Source: Alphaproteobacteria bacterium (GTDB lineage: Bacteria; Pseudomonadota; Alphaproteobacteria; SMXQ01). Taken from it: a stretch of 64,000 nucleotides of DNA. Made by a program: the position numbers and the translations under genes. The notes under the pieces were generated by a model. That model saw nothing but the letters and a program-made list of their open reading frames with translations, did not search any database and was not told the origin of the DNA. How positions within the stretch are numbered: position 1 is the first letter of the stretch; each line of letters begins with the position of its first letter. The stretch is taken from positions 1 through 64,000 of the forward strand of contig WHSO01000005.1 in assembly GCA_009380075.1 (NCBI GenBank), given 5' to 3'. Below are positions 32,810 to 42,551 of this stretch, piece after piece.

Positions 32810-34869
32810 GCCAGTACCGTATCACCGTCGACACCGGCGGCACCTTCACCGACGTGGTCTACTTCCGCGAAGATAAACGCGAAATCTCCATCCACAAACT
32901 GCCGTCGACGCCCCATGACCCGTCGCAGGCGATCGTCGCCGGGGTGCAGCACCTGCTCGACCAGGGGGTGAAGCCGGGAGACATCAAATATTTCTGTCAC
33001 GGCACGACGGTCGGCACCAACGCGTTGCTGGAAGGGAAGGGCGCGCGCACCGGCTTGTTGGTCACGGAGGGATTCCGGGGCATCTACGAAGTCGGCGAAC
33101 AATCCACGCCCCACGGGCCATCGGTGTTCGATATCGAGTACGAGAAGCCCAAGCTGCTCGCGCCCGAAAGCCTGACCGGCGAAGTGAGGGAGCGCGTCGA
33201 TTTCCAGGGCCGCGTGCTGACGCCGCTGGACGAAGGGGCGCTGCGCGCGACGGTGCGGGGCCTGCACGCGAAGAAGGTCGAATCGGTCGCGGTCTGCCTG
33301 CTGTTCTCGTTCCTGTACCCGGCGCACGAGAAGCGGGTCGCCGAGATCATCCAGGAGGAAGCGCCGGGCGTCAGTGTGTCCCTGTCGTCGGACGTGCTGC
33401 CGCAGATCCGCGAGTTCTTCCGGCTGTCGACCACGGTGATCAACGCCTGTCTGCAGCCGATCCTGGAACGCTATGTCCATCACCTGGAGCGCCAGCTCGA
33501 TTCCGCCGGCGTGCGCACGGGCAAGCGCTATATCATGCAATCCAACGGCGGCTCCGCCACCTTCGCCGCCGCCGCCCGCAAGGCAGTGGCGACCGTGCTG
33601 TCGGGCCCTGCGGGCGGCGTCACCGCGGGCGTAAATCTTGCCCGCGACGCGAAGGAACCCAACCTGATAACCTTCGACATGGGCGGCACCAGTTGCGACG
33701 TGGCGCTGATCCGCGACGGGCAGGCGTCCAACGCCAACCGTATCGAGGTCGACGGCCGCGTCATCGCCGTGCCGATGATGGACATCAATACCGTTTCGGC
33801 GGGCGGCGGGACGATCGCCCGCGTCGATACCGTGGGCCAGCTCCAGGTCGGTCCCGATTCCGCCGGCGCCGTGCCCGGGCCCGCCTGCTACGGCAAGGGC
33901 GGCACGCTGCCCACCGTGACTGACGCCAACCTCGCACTCGGCTATCTCGGCGAGGGCAATTTTCTGGGCGGGCGCATGCGCCTCGACACCGCCCTCGCCC
34001 GCAAGGCGCTTCAGGACAACGTCGCCGGCCCCCTCGGCATGAGCGTCGAAGCGGCGGCCGAGGGCATCGTCCGCATCATCAACGTCAAGATGGAAGAAGC
34101 GATCAAGGCGATCTCGACCATGCGCGGCTACGACCTGCGCGATTTCATGCTGGTCGCTTTCGGCGGCGCGGGGCCGCTGCACGCGGGGCAGATGGCGCGC
34201 GACCTCGGCATGCGCGGCGTGCTGGTGCCGCTCTATCCTGGTGTCAATTCCGCGATCGGGCTGCTGCAGGCCGACGTGCGCCACGACTACGCGGCCTCGC
34301 GCCTTACGCTGCTGTCGGAGGTCGGTCCCGGCGAGGTGTCGAGCCGCCTCGGCGTCCTGGCGGATCAGGCGCGGGCCGAGCTGCGGGCCGAGGGATTCAA
34401 GGCATCCGAGATCGCCCTCGAATACGGGATCGACATGCGCTACGCCGGCCAGGGCTACGAGCTGACGGTTCCCCTCGATTCCGCCAGGGTCACAGGGAAG
34501 GTCCTTGCCGCCATGCGCGCGCTGTTCGATGCTACCCACAGGCAGTTGTTCGGCCACAGCGCGCCGGACGAACCGGTGGAAGCGGTCACCTACCGGGTGA
34601 CCGGCGTCGGCAGGCTGCCGGAGGTCCGCATGCCGACCTTCCGCAAGCAGGGCCAGAAGCTGAAGGATGCCCGCCTCGGTACCCGCCGCGCGCGCTTCGA
34701 CGGCGAAACCGGCGATGTCGCCGTGTACCAGCGCGAGCGCCTCGACGTCGGCCACAGGGTCAAGGGGCCGGCGGTTATCGAGCAGCTCGATTCGACCATC
34801 GTCCTCCACCCCGGACAGGTGGCCGAGGTCGACCGGTTCCGAAACCTCCATATCACCGAAGGGAAGTGA
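32806..34869 (+). CDS. hyuA: Hydantoinase/oxoprolinase subunit A (HyuA)
   Basis: 687 aa, actin/HSP70-like ATPase subunit of ATP-dependent N-methylhydantoinase, 5-oxoprolinase or acetone/acetophenone carboxylase. Signatures are ITVDTGGTFTDVVYF, FCHGTTVGTNALLEGKGARTGLLVTEGF, VLSGPAGGVTAGVNLA, TFDMGGTSCDVALI, and FGGAGPLHAGQMARDLGM. The length is standard. It needs the B subunit encoded immediately downstream. Start overlaps the upstream GT39 stop by four bases. Whether hydantoins, oxoproline or a ketone is the substrate cannot be told from sequence alone. Confidence 0.95.
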   Translation: MSQYRITVDTGGTFTDVVYFREDKREISIHKLPSTPHDPSQAIVAGVQHLLDQGVKPGDIKYFCHGTTVGTNALLEGKGARTGLLVTEGFRGIYEVGEQSTPHGPSVFDIEYEKPKLLAPESLTGEVRERVDFQGRVLTPLDEGALRATVRGLHAKKVESVAVCLLFSFLYPAHEKRVAEIIQEEAPGVSVSLSSDVLPQIREFFRLSTTVINACLQPILERYVHHLERQLDSAGVRTGKRYIMQSNGGSATFAAAARKAVATVLSGPAGGVTAGVNLARDAKEPNLITFDMGGTSCDVALIRDGQASNANRIEVDGRVIAVPMMDINTVSAGGGTIARVDTVGQLQVGPDSAGAVPGPACYGKGGTLPTVTDANLALGYLGEGNFLGGRMRLDTALARKALQDNVAGPLGMSVEAAAEGIVRIINVKMEEAIKAISTMRGYDLRDFMLVAFGGAGPLHAGQMARDLGMRGVLVPLYPGVNSAIGLLQADVRHDYAASRLTLLSEVGPGEVSSRLGVLADQARAELRAEGFKASEIALEYGIDMRYAGQGYELTVPLDSARVTGKVLAAMRALFDATHRQLFGHSAPDEPVEAVTYRVTGVGRLPEVRMPTFRKQGQKLKDARLGTRRARFDGETGDVAVYQRERLDVGHRVKGPAVIEQLDSTIVLHPGQVAEVDRFRNLHITEGK

Positions 34870-34870
34870 C

Positions 34871-36691
34871 ATGGCACGGCTCACTCCATCACGGTCTTCT
34901 TCATCCCGGCGGGGTCGCAAGGCGCCCGCGCGACGATCCGTGAAAACGGCCCCGGCGCGCCGCCGCGACCACATCGACCCGGTGACCTTCCAGGTCATCA
35001 AGGCGTCCCTCGTCGGCATCGTCCGTGAAATGCAGAACTGCCTGTTCCGGACCGGGTTCTCCACCATCATCCGCGAGAGTCAGGATGCATCCTGCGCCCT
35101 GATGAACGCGAGCGGTGACGTCGTCGCCCAGCATGTCGTGCTGCCGCTCCACATCGGTGCCTTTCCCCATTGCACGGCGGCGGTGATCCGCGATTACGGC
35201 CACGATCTCGCGCCGGGGGATGCCTTCCTCATCAATCATACCTACGAAGGCGGCAGTCCCCACGCGCCCGACATGGCGGTGATCACGCCGATCTTCGTGG
35301 GCAAGCGGCTCATCGGCTTCTGCGGCAATATCGCCCACAAGCCCGACCTCGGCGGGCCGGTGCCCGGGAGCTGCTTCGCGCTGGCCAAGGAGATTTTCGC
35401 CGAGGGTCTGCATCTTCCGGCCGTGCGATGCGAGCAGGATTTCAGGCCCCTGCGCGAGGTCGCGCGCATCATCGGCGCCAATTCCCGTACCCCCGAAATG
35501 GTGCTGGGCGACATCCGCGGCCAGATCGGGGCGGACCGCCTGGGCGAGCGGCGGGTCGCCGAGCTCATCGGCAAGTACGGCGACAATCAGGTGCTGGCCA
35601 GTTTCGACGAGTTGATGCGGGTCTCCGAAGGCATCCTGCGCGCCGCCATCGCCAGGTGGAAGGACGGCCGCTTCGAGGCGGAACGCTTCGTCGACAACGA
35701 CGGCATCGACCTCGACAAGCCGATCCGCGTCCATGTCGTCGTTGAGAAGAAGGACGACCGCATCTCGTTCGATTTCTCGGACTCCAACGACCAGACGCGC
35801 GGGCCCGCCAACATTCGCCCGCCGCTGGTGCAGGCGGCGATGGTCTATACCCTCATCACCCAGGTGGATCCGAGCATCACCATCAACTCCGGTCTCCTTC
35901 GGGTGGCGGAGATCAAGTTGCGCGAGGGCAGCGTCGTCAATCCGATCTTTCCGGCGCCGGTCAACACCTACATGCCGACCGTGACGGCGGTCACCGAAGC
36001 AACCGTCGAGGCGATGAGCAACATCGTTCCCGGCCGGGCCCGCGCCGACGGCTGCGGCTCGCGCTCGATCATCATCGGCGGCCGCTCGACCCGCTCCGGC
36101 AAGGGCTACGTGCAGTATGAGATCGTCGGCGGTGGCACCGGCGGGCGGGCGATGAAGGACGGCGTCTCGGGCGCCTGCTCGCACCAGTCGAACGCCCGCG
36201 TCGCTCCGATCGAAATCATCGAGTCCGAGTTTCCGACGCGCCTGCGCCGGTTCGAGCTGATCCGCGATTCGGGCGGCGCCGGCGAAAACCGCGGCGGCCT
36301 CGGCGTGCTGCGTGAATATGAAAACCTGGGGGAGGCGCGGTTCTCGATCCGCTCCAACAAGCATTTCATTCCGCCGCGCGGTGTGGCGTCCGGCAATGAC
36401 GGGCGGTGCGGGCGGCTCACGGTCCATCCGGGCGAGGCGGAGGAGAAGATCCTGCCGTCGCGCTATTCCGACTACCCGCTCGCCGACGGCGACATCTTCT
36501 GCCTGGAAACGCCCGGCGGTGGCGGCTACGGCGATCCGAAGAAGCGCGCGCCCGAGCGCGTCGTCAACGACGTCAACGAAGGCTATGTGTCCGTGGCGGC
36601 GGCGCGGGAAATCTACGGTGTCGCCCTGGCGGAACGGGATGGTATTTTTGTGCTCGACGAAGCTGCGACCCGCACGCTTCGGAGAGCCTAA
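34871..36691 (+). CDS. hyuB: Hydantoinase/oxoprolinase subunit B (HyuB)
   Basis: 606 aa partner of HyuA. Typical features are HIDPVTFQVIKASLVGIVREMQNCLFRTGFSTIIRESQDASCALMNASGDVVAQ, FLINHTYEGGSPHAPDMAVITPIF, GFCGNIAHKPDLGG, SFDFSDSNDQTRGPANIRPPLVQAA and the closing LETPGGGGYGDPKKRAPERVVNDVNEGYVS. An extra basic N-terminus (RSSSSRRGRKAPARRSVKTAPARRR) of about 30 residues precedes the family start. It follows hyuA by one base. The stop overlaps the convergent PAP2 gene by three bases. Confidence 0.95.
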   Translation: MARLTPSRSSSSRRGRKAPARRSVKTAPARRRDHIDPVTFQVIKASLVGIVREMQNCLFRTGFSTIIRESQDASCALMNASGDVVAQHVVLPLHIGAFPHCTAAVIRDYGHDLAPGDAFLINHTYEGGSPHAPDMAVITPIFVGKRLIGFCGNIAHKPDLGGPVPGSCFALAKEIFAEGLHLPAVRCEQDFRPLREVARIIGANSRTPEMVLGDIRGQIGADRLGERRVAELIGKYGDNQVLASFDELMRVSEGILRAAIARWKDGRFEAERFVDNDGIDLDKPIRVHVVVEKKDDRISFDFSDSNDQTRGPANIRPPLVQAAMVYTLITQVDPSITINSGLLRVAEIKLREGSVVNPIFPAPVNTYMPTVTAVTEATVEAMSNIVPGRARADGCGSRSIIIGGRSTRSGKGYVQYEIVGGGTGGRAMKDGVSGACSHQSNARVAPIEIIESEFPTRLRRFELIRDSGGAGENRGGLGVLREYENLGEARFSIRSNKHFIPPRGVASGNDGRCGRLTVHPGEAEEKILPSRYSDYPLADGDIFCLETPGGGGYGDPKKRAPERVVNDVNEGYVSVAAAREIYGVALAERDGIFVLDEAATRTLRRA

Positions 36692-38088
36692 GCCTTCGAG
36701 CCCAGCCCCAGCCGGAACGGCCAGGCACCCCTCGGGCGCGGCGTGTACCGGCCGGCGAGGGCCTCGGGAAGGTCGATGCCGGAGCGGGCGAAGATGCCGC
36801 GCATCCATACTGCGGCGGCGAAGCCGATCCAGGCGCCGAACACCACGTCGGAAACAAAGTGCTGGTACTCGGCCACCCGCGTGACGAGAACCGCCAGCGC
36901 TACCGCGAGGAAGGCCACCCGGAAGCGCGGCAGAATAAAGCCGAGTCCGACCATCATCGCGGTGATGGTATTGGCGTGGCCGGATGGAAAGGACATGAAC
37001 TTCGCGGTCAGGCTGAGCCAGTGGAAACCGGCATCGCCCGAGCTCAGGAAAACGCCGGGGCGGGCCCGCCCGAACAGAATCTTCAGCAGGATCCCGGCCA
37101 GTCCGGCCACCGCGGTCGCGGCGAACAGGTAGAGCGGCAGCATCGACCATGCCTTGAACTGCAGCTCGCGCGCCGTTCCCGGCGCCACCTTCGCTCCGAG
37201 CCACAGGGCGGCGAAACACAGGGCGAAAATGATGTACCAGCGCGTCGATTCGCCGACGTTGGCGACGCGCTCGAACCAGACATGAAGATCTGGCGGCGCC
37301 TTTGCGGCCCATCGGGCGACGGGCTCATCGATGAAGGCGACGCACAGGGTGGTGGCGGCGGCGACCCCCGCCAGAATCATCAAATGTCGCCGAAACGAAC
37401 GGGTCTGCATCAGTTCGGCCACAGCACGCGAAACCTCATCCCGGGCGATCAGCCAATGATGCAGCGTCCAGGCGACCCCGATGTTGATGAAGCCGGCGAA
37501 GACGATATCGGACAGCCAGTGCGATCCCTGGGCCATGCGGCCGAGCCCTATGATGGACCCGGCGGCGACGGCCGCAGCGACGGCGGCCCGGCGCCGGGTG
37601 CCCGGTGCCGCCAGAAGGGCGAAGGTGACAAGGAAAAACCCCACCGCGGCATGGCCTGAGACAAAGGCGCAATTGGCCGGACACTCCTTCGCTGGAATGA
37701 TCGCGGAACTGAACGCCTTGGGGCCGCCGAATTCGACGATCTGCGCCGGACGCGCGCGGCCCCAGTTTTCCTTGAGCAGGCCGTTGCTCAGGAGCCCCGG
37801 GCCGACGGCGAGCGACAGCGCCACGTAAACGATGACGGCGCGGCGCACGCGAAACCGCGCCAGTGCCGGTATGAGCCAGGGGAGGGTCGCGACGATGAGC
37901 CCCGCCACGGTCAGCCACGGGATGACCGGCACGGATTCGTAGATCGCGACGACGGGCCACCACTCCCTGAGCGGAAAATGCTTCGGCGGAACGTGAAAAA
38001 GGCGCGCGGTTTCGATGTCGAGGCCGGGGAACAGGACGAACACGAAGGCCGCCGCAACCGCCAGAGCCAGAAAGTAAGCTGGTTTCAT
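36688..38088 (-). CDS. Tandem-domain PAP2 family lipid phosphatase
   Basis: 466 aa membrane protein containing two complete PAP2 domains. First domain: KENWGRARP, FVSGHAAVGFF, GRMAQGSHWLSD. Second domain: KILFGRARP, SFPSGHANTITAMM, TRVAEYQHFVSD. Both keep the K-x6-R-P, S-G-H and R-x5-H-x3-D catalytic signatures, so both could be active; single-domain LpxE/LpxF-like enzymes are the norm. It probably removes phosphate from lipid A, undecaprenyl pyrophosphate or another lipid in the periplasm. Its start overlaps the stop of the upstream ArnT-like gene (ATGA), coupling phosphatase and glycosyltransferase. Confidence 0.9.
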   Translation of the reverse strand: MKPAYFLALAVAAAFVFVLFPGLDIETARLFHVPPKHFPLREWWPVVAIYESVPVIPWLTVAGLIVATLPWLIPALARFRVRRAVIVYVALSLAVGPGLLSNGLLKENWGRARPAQIVEFGGPKAFSSAIIPAKECPANCAFVSGHAAVGFFLVTFALLAAPGTRRRAAVAAAVAAGSIIGLGRMAQGSHWLSDIVFAGFINIGVAWTLHHWLIARDEVSRAVAELMQTRSFRRHLMILAGVAAATTLCVAFIDEPVARWAAKAPPDLHVWFERVANVGESTRWYIIFALCFAALWLGAKVAPGTARELQFKAWSMLPLYLFAATAVAGLAGILLKILFGRARPGVFLSSGDAGFHWLSLTAKFMSFPSGHANTITAMMVGLGFILPRFRVAFLAVALAVLVTRVAEYQHFVSDVVFGAWIGFAAAVWMRGIFARSGIDLPEALAGRYTPRPRGAWPFRLGLGSKA

Positions 38089-39749
38089 CGTCCTTCCGGT
38101 TTCGCCCGGTAAAGGGTGAGGCGCGTCAGGCGCCCGCGCGCCGTGTTGAAGCCGGATGCGGTTCCGAGCCGTTCCGCGGCGATCCCGAGGGCGGCGAGCG
38201 CGGCCGTGAACTTAGCCGTCTCGGCGCTCTCGATCAATGCCACTGCGCCGGGTCGGGAGGCCAGATGCCGCGCCGCGCCGGCGCCCCCGGTGAGCACGGT
38301 GTCCGTCCCCAGGGCGAAGACGATGCTGGGCTCTGCGTAGCCGGCGACCGCCACCGACGGCCCCGGCGTCAACCGGTGCCGGCTGACCAGATCGACCGCC
38401 GCCCGGGTCGGCCAGATCGGCAGCGCCGGCAGGGTCAGGGCAAACGTCACGCCGACGAAAGGCACGACGGCAAGGGCGGCGAGCCCGAGCGCCCCTGCAG
38501 GGCGCCTCCACCACGCCCAGACGCCTCCTGCCAGCGCCGCCACCGCCAGTGCCACGGCGGCGATCCAGGTGCCGGGCGGCAGGCGCAGGCTGAGATAGGA
38601 GAGAAGGGTCGGCAGGGCGGCTGCGAGTGCGATGCCGACGACGGCGCTCAGGGTGATCCAGGTACGCGCGCCCCAGCGTCTCAGGCGATCCGTGAAGGAT
38701 TCCGCTGTCGCGGCGAGCCCGATCAGCAGCGCGAGAGCGGGATACAGCGGCAGTACATAGTGGGCGAGCTTGGTCGGCACCGCTTCGAACATGAGCCAGG
38801 CGGGCACGGCCCAGGCCAGGGCAAAGCGGACCACGGCAGCCTCGCGGTTCATCCAGGCCCAGGCCAGCGCCGGCGCCAGAAGGATCGAGGCGGGGAAGAA
38901 GGTGATGGCCGCCAGCGCCAGGTACATGCCGGGTGGGCCGCCGTGGGATTCGTGCGCGCCCACCAGCTTGGGCAGCAGGTCGCCGGTGAACGCGGCCGCG
39001 ACGAAATTGCTGTCCCCCAGACTGGAAAGAATGAACCACGGCGCGGCGATGGCCACGGCGAGCAGGCATCCCCACAGCGGGTGCAGCGCCGCGCGAAACC
39101 GTCGATTGCTGCCGGTGCCGCGATCGGCGATCAGCAGCGCGGCGATGGTCAGCCCGGCGATCAGCGGTGCCACCGGTCCCTTGATCAGGATTCCGGTGCC
39201 GAGAGCGCCCCAGAACAGGGCGGCGAGCCACGGGGCCGTTGCCTGCTCCGCACGTGCCGCCGTGTAAAGGCGCAGGAGCGTGCCCTGGGCCGCGACCACG
39301 AGGGCGAGCAGGATCGCATCGGTCTTGGCGATATGGGCCTCGACCGCGAGCAGCAGGCAGGACGCCAGCGCCAGCGCGGCAAGGAACGCCGCTTCGACGC
39401 CGGCGACCGGCCGGGCGAGCGCGAACAGCAGCAGCACCGCACCGATGGCGCCGAGGACCGACACCAGCCGGTAGGCCCAGATGGCGCCGGTATCGCCGCC
39501 GGCGAACGCCTGGATCGCGGCCGCCTGGAGCCAGTAGATGCCCGCCGGCTTCTTGTCGCGGGACTGGTCCTGAAAGCGGATATGGACGAAATCCCCGCTT
39601 TCCATCATCTGCCGGGTGGCCTGGGCGAAGCGGGCCTCGTCGCGGTCGGTCACCGGAAGGGCGTGGATTCCCGGGAGATAGAGGGCGAGGCCCAGAAGAA
39701 AGAGCAGGACGAGGGCGCGGGGTCCCCGGATGGTGCGCGGCAGGGTCAT
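38085..39749 (-). CDS. ArnT-like GT39 glycosyltransferase
   Basis: 554 aa with about twelve hydrophobic helices. The N-terminal loop LPGIHALPVTDRDEARFAQATRQMMESGDFVHIRFQDQSRDKKPAGIYWLQAAAIQAF is the classic ArnT/PMT motif (D-R-D-E-A-R). ArnT moves 4-amino-arabinose from undecaprenyl phosphate to lipid A; here the sugar is unknown. The C-terminal soluble domain (VDLVSRHRLTPGPSVAVAGYAEPSIVFALGTDTVLTGGAGAARHL) fits the family. The start at 39749 removes an antisense extension. It is coupled to the tandem PAP2 gene and divergent from a GT2 gene, which might make the lipid-linked sugar donor. Confidence 0.9.
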   Translation of the reverse strand: MTLPRTIRGPRALVLLFLLGLALYLPGIHALPVTDRDEARFAQATRQMMESGDFVHIRFQDQSRDKKPAGIYWLQAAAIQAFAGGDTGAIWAYRLVSVLGAIGAVLLLFALARPVAGVEAAFLAALALASCLLLAVEAHIAKTDAILLALVVAAQGTLLRLYTAARAEQATAPWLAALFWGALGTGILIKGPVAPLIAGLTIAALLIADRGTGSNRRFRAALHPLWGCLLAVAIAAPWFILSSLGDSNFVAAAFTGDLLPKLVGAHESHGGPPGMYLALAAITFFPASILLAPALAWAWMNREAAVVRFALAWAVPAWLMFEAVPTKLAHYVLPLYPALALLIGLAATAESFTDRLRRWGARTWITLSAVVGIALAAALPTLLSYLSLRLPPGTWIAAVALAVAALAGGVWAWWRRPAGALGLAALAVVPFVGVTFALTLPALPIWPTRAAVDLVSRHRLTPGPSVAVAGYAEPSIVFALGTDTVLTGGAGAARHLASRPGAVALIESAETAKFTAALAALGIAAERLGTASGFNTARGRLTRLTLYRAKPEGR

Positions 39750-39817
39750 GATCGACGTGGGCTTCCCTTCCCGGGCCTTGGTTTCCGGGGTTCCGGAGGA
39801 GTGTATCAACAAACGCC

Positions 39818-39845
39818 TTGGACAAGAATCGCCCCGTTCTGTAAA
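39818..39845 (+). promoter_or_regulatory. Promoter candidate for the GT2-TVP38-queC-yhhQ operon
   Basis: TTGGAC, 16-base spacer, TGTAAA, 32 bases before the GT2 start codon in the divergent 128-bp gap with the ArnT-like gene. Confidence 0.4.
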
Positions 39846-39877
39846 ACCCGAGCAAACCGGACACCCCGCGGAAAGAG

Positions 39878-40615
39878 ATGCAGGCAAGCCCGTCACCCGT
39901 GCTCTCGGTCGTCGTTCCCGTACGCAACGAAGCCGACAACATTATCCCGCTGATCGAGGAGATCCACGCGGCGCTCGAGGGCGCGCACGCGTTCGAGGTG
40001 ATCTACGTCAACGACGGCTCCTCCGACGCGACGGCGGACCGCCTTGCCGAGGCGCGCACCCGCTTTCCCCGGCTCCGCGTAATGACCCATCGGGTGAGCT
40101 GCGGCCAGTCCACCGCCATCCGCACCGGCGCCGAAGCCGCGCGCGGCACCTGGATCGTGACCCTCGACGGCGACGGCCAGAACGACCCGGCCGATATCCC
40201 CGCTCTGGTGCGGATCGCGATCGAGGATGCGACGGGACGGGTGCACCTGGTCACCGGCATTCGCGCCAAACGTCAAGACAACTGGCTGCGGCGGGTCTCC
40301 TCGCGTGTCGCCAATACCGTCCGCCAGGCCCTGCTGCGCGACGGCGTCAGCGACACCGGCTGCGGCCTCAAGGTGATGCGCCGGGACGCCTTCCTCCGCC
40401 TGCCGTACTTCGATCACATGCACCGCTATTATCCAGCGCTCATCATCCGCGGCGGCGGTGCCATCCGTTGCGTTCCCGTCAATCACCGTCCGCGCCTGCG
40501 TGGCACCTCGAACTACGGCCTGTTCGACCGGCTGTGGGTCGGCATCACCGACCTGTTCGGGGTGGCCTGGCTCGCCCGCCGGGCAAAGCGGCCCGACATC
40601 GCTCCCGAAAGCTGA
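39878..40615 (+). CDS. GT2 family glycosyltransferase (polyprenyl-phosphate sugar synthase-like)
   Basis: 245 aa. GT-A fold signatures are LSVVVPVRNEADNIIPLIEEIHAAL, EVIYVNDGSSDATADRL, GQSTAIRTGAEAARGTWIVTLDGDGQNDPADIPALV and the acceptor region SDTGCGLKVMRRDAFLRLPYFDHMHRYYPALIIRGG. It lacks C-terminal membrane helices, like DPM1-type synthases that charge dolichyl or undecaprenyl phosphate with a sugar. That fits supplying donors for the two GT39 enzymes nearby. It is followed seven bases later by the TVP38 gene. Start ATG 39878 follows GGAAAGAG. Confidence 0.9.
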   Translation: MQASPSPVLSVVVPVRNEADNIIPLIEEIHAALEGAHAFEVIYVNDGSSDATADRLAEARTRFPRLRVMTHRVSCGQSTAIRTGAEAARGTWIVTLDGDGQNDPADIPALVRIAIEDATGRVHLVTGIRAKRQDNWLRRVSSRVANTVRQALLRDGVSDTGCGLKVMRRDAFLRLPYFDHMHRYYPALIIRGGGAIRCVPVNHRPRLRGTSNYGLFDRLWVGITDLFGVAWLARRAKRPDIAPES

Positions 40616-40622
40616 TCGCTTC

Positions 40623-41336
40623 ATGTCCGCGCTCAAGCCCTATCTGCGCGGCCTCGTGCTGATCGCGACCTTCGTCGCGCTCGGCTATCTGGTCAAGGAA
40701 ACGGGCCTGTACGACCTGCTTGACGAACGCTGGATCGACCGCGAGATCCGCGGCCGCGGCATCGCCGGCGAACTCCTGTTCCTGGGTCTCGGCGCGGTGC
40801 TGACCGCCATCGGCTTTCCGCGCCAGGCGGTGAGCTTCCTCGGCGGCTACGCCTTCGGCTTCGGCGCGGGGACGGCTCTCGCCCTTGCCGCCGCCGGCTG
40901 CGGCTGCATCCTCGCCTTCACCTTTGCCCGCATCCTGGGGCGTGAATTCGTGCGCGGGAAATTCGGCCCGCGCGTGCGCCGCCTCGACGATTTTCTGCGC
41001 GACCATCCGTTCTCCATGGCGCTCCTGATCCGCCTTCTGCCGGTCGGTTCCAATGTGGTGACGAACCTTGCCGCCGGCGTGTCCGGCATCCACGCCGTGC
41101 CCTTCATCGCCGGCTCGGTCATCGGCTACCTGCCGCAGACCGTGATCTTCGCCCTGCTCGGGTCGGGGATTCACCTCGACCCGAGCCTCCGCATCGGCGC
41201 CAGCGTGGTGCTGTTCGTGGTATCGGGCATGCTCGGCGTCTACCTGTTCCGCCGTTACCGCACCAGTCGCGCGCTCGACGCCGATGTCGCCCTCGGCGCC
41301 GACGGCGGGGGAAACCCCGACGGGGGCGGGCGATGA
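40623..41336 (+). CDS. TVP38/TMEM64 (DedA-superfamily) membrane protein
   Basis: 237 aa with about six membrane segments. Characteristic residues are [60 protein letters not shown] and [47 protein letters not shown]. DedA-superfamily proteins include undecaprenyl-phosphate and phospholipid flippases/scramblases, so a role in recycling the lipid carrier used by the neighbouring glycosyltransferases is plausible. A hydrophilic Gly/Asp tail ([12 protein letters not shown]) overlaps the queC start (ATGA). Confidence 0.88.
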   Translation: MSALKPYLRGLVLIATFVALGYLVKETGLYDLLDERWIDREIRGRGIAGELLFLGLGAVLTAIGFPRQAVSFLGGYAFGFGAGTALALAAAGCGCILAFTFARILGREFVRGKFGPRVRRLDDFLRDHPFSMALLIRLLPVGSNVVTNLAAGVSGIHAVPFIAGSVIGYLPQTVIFALLGSGIHLDPSLRIGASVVLFVVSGMLGVYLFRRYRTSRALDADVALGADGGGNPDGGGR

Positions 41337-42037
41337 GCGCCGCGCACCGCCGTGCCGTGGTGCTGCTGTCGGGCGGGCTCGATTCCGCAACCGTGCTGGC
41401 GATGGTTCAGCGCGACGGGTTCGAGGCGTATTGCCTGTCCTTCCGCTACGGCCAGCGCCACGCGATCGAGCTCGATGCCGCCGAGGACGTCGCCCGGGCG
41501 CTCGGTGCCGCCCGCCACGTGGTTCAGCCCATCGACCTGCGCGCCTTCGGCGGTTCGTCCTTGACCGCCGACATCGACGTGCCCAAGGGCCGCGACGAGG
41601 CAGCGATGGCCTCCGGCATCCCGGTCACCTACGTGCCGGCGCGCAACACCGTGTTCCTGGCGCTCGCGTTGGCCTGGGCCGAGGTGCTGGCGACGGGCGA
41701 CATCTTCATCGGTGTCAACGCCCGCGACTACTCCGGCTATCCCGACTGCCGGCCCGAATACATCCGGGCCTTCGAAACCATGGCCAACCTCGCCACCCGG
41801 GGCGCCGTGGAGGGCACCCTGCCGGTCCGCATCCACACGCCGCTGATCGCCATGACCAAGGCGGATATCATCCGCACCGGCACCGCGCTCGGGGTGGATT
41901 ACGCCCTGACCCAAAGTTGCTATGATCCGGACCCGGCGGGCCGTGCCTGCGGGGCGTGCGATTCCTGCACGCTGCGGCGCAAGGGCTTTGCCGAGGCCGG
42001 TGTCCCCGATCCCACCTTTTACCAGCAAAGGTCCTGA
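41333..42037 (+). CDS. queC: 7-cyano-7-deazaguanine (preQ0) synthase
   Basis: 234 aa. ATP-dependent conversion of 7-carboxy-7-deazaguanine to preQ0. Motifs are the PP-loop [111 protein letters not shown] and the zinc cysteines in [15 protein letters not shown]. The start overlaps the TVP38 gene (ATGA). It is followed three bases after its stop by a YhhQ-like transporter, and converges on the queG-queA-tgt-queF set. Confidence 0.96.
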   Translation: MSAAHRRAVVLLSGGLDSATVLAMVQRDGFEAYCLSFRYGQRHAIELDAAEDVARALGAARHVVQPIDLRAFGGSSLTADIDVPKGRDEAAMASGIPVTYVPARNTVFLALALAWAEVLATGDIFIGVNARDYSGYPDCRPEYIRAFETMANLATRGAVEGTLPVRIHTPLIAMTKADIIRTGTALGVDYALTQSCYDPDPAGRACGACDSCTLRRKGFAEAGVPDPTFYQQRS

Positions 42038-42039
42038 CC

Positions 42040-42540
42040 ATGTCTGCGTTGTCCCGATATCGTTCGACCCTCGTCTATATCGCGCTGATCGTCGCGGTGA
42101 ACTGGGGCTTCACCGTGGTGCCGCTGGTCAAGATGCCGGGGGGCGAGATGTGGCCGCCCCTGTCGCTGGCGGTGGGTTTCATTTTCGTGGTGCGCGACTT
42201 CGCCCAGCGCGAGATCGGCCATCGTGTGCTGTTCGCCATGCTGATCGGCGCGGCGCTGTCCTATGTCATGGCTTCGCCCTATGTGGCGCTTGCCTCGGCG
42301 GCCGCATTCCTGGTCTCGGAATTGGCCGACTGGCTGGTCTATACCGTCACCCGGCGCCCGCTGTCGGAACGCATCCTTTATTCCAGCCTGCTCGGCACGC
42401 CGGTCGATTCGGTCGTGTTCCTGTGGGGCATCGGACACCTGTCGGTCACCGGCGTCGCCGCCATGACGGTGTCGAAGATGCTGGGCGCGCTGGTGGTGTG
42501 GTGGTTGATCCGCCGCCGGGAGACGGCTGCGGCAGCCTGA
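42040..42540 (+). CDS. VUT family (YhhQ-like) queuosine precursor transporter
   Basis: 166 aa, about five or six hydrophobic helices: LVYIALIVAVNWGFTVVPLV, PPLSLAVGFIFVVRDFAQREIGHRVLFAMLIGAALSYVMA, and FLVSELADWLVYTVTRRPLSERILYSSLLGTPVDSVVFLWGIG. The GFIFVVRDFAQREIGH and SELADWLVYT segments match the YhhQ/VUT family, which takes up preQ0/preQ1 in enterobacteria. The start at 42040 is two bases after the queC stop. It is about 50 residues shorter than E. coli YhhQ, as is usual for the alphaproteobacterial branch. Its position beside queC supports a deazaguanine substrate. Confidence 0.87.
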   Translation: MSALSRYRSTLVYIALIVAVNWGFTVVPLVKMPGGEMWPPLSLAVGFIFVVRDFAQREIGHRVLFAMLIGAALSYVMASPYVALASAAAFLVSELADWLVYTVTRRPLSERILYSSLLGTPVDSVVFLWGIGHLSVTGVAAMTVSKMLGALVVWWLIRRRETAAAA

Positions 42541-42551
42541 CCCCTATATCC

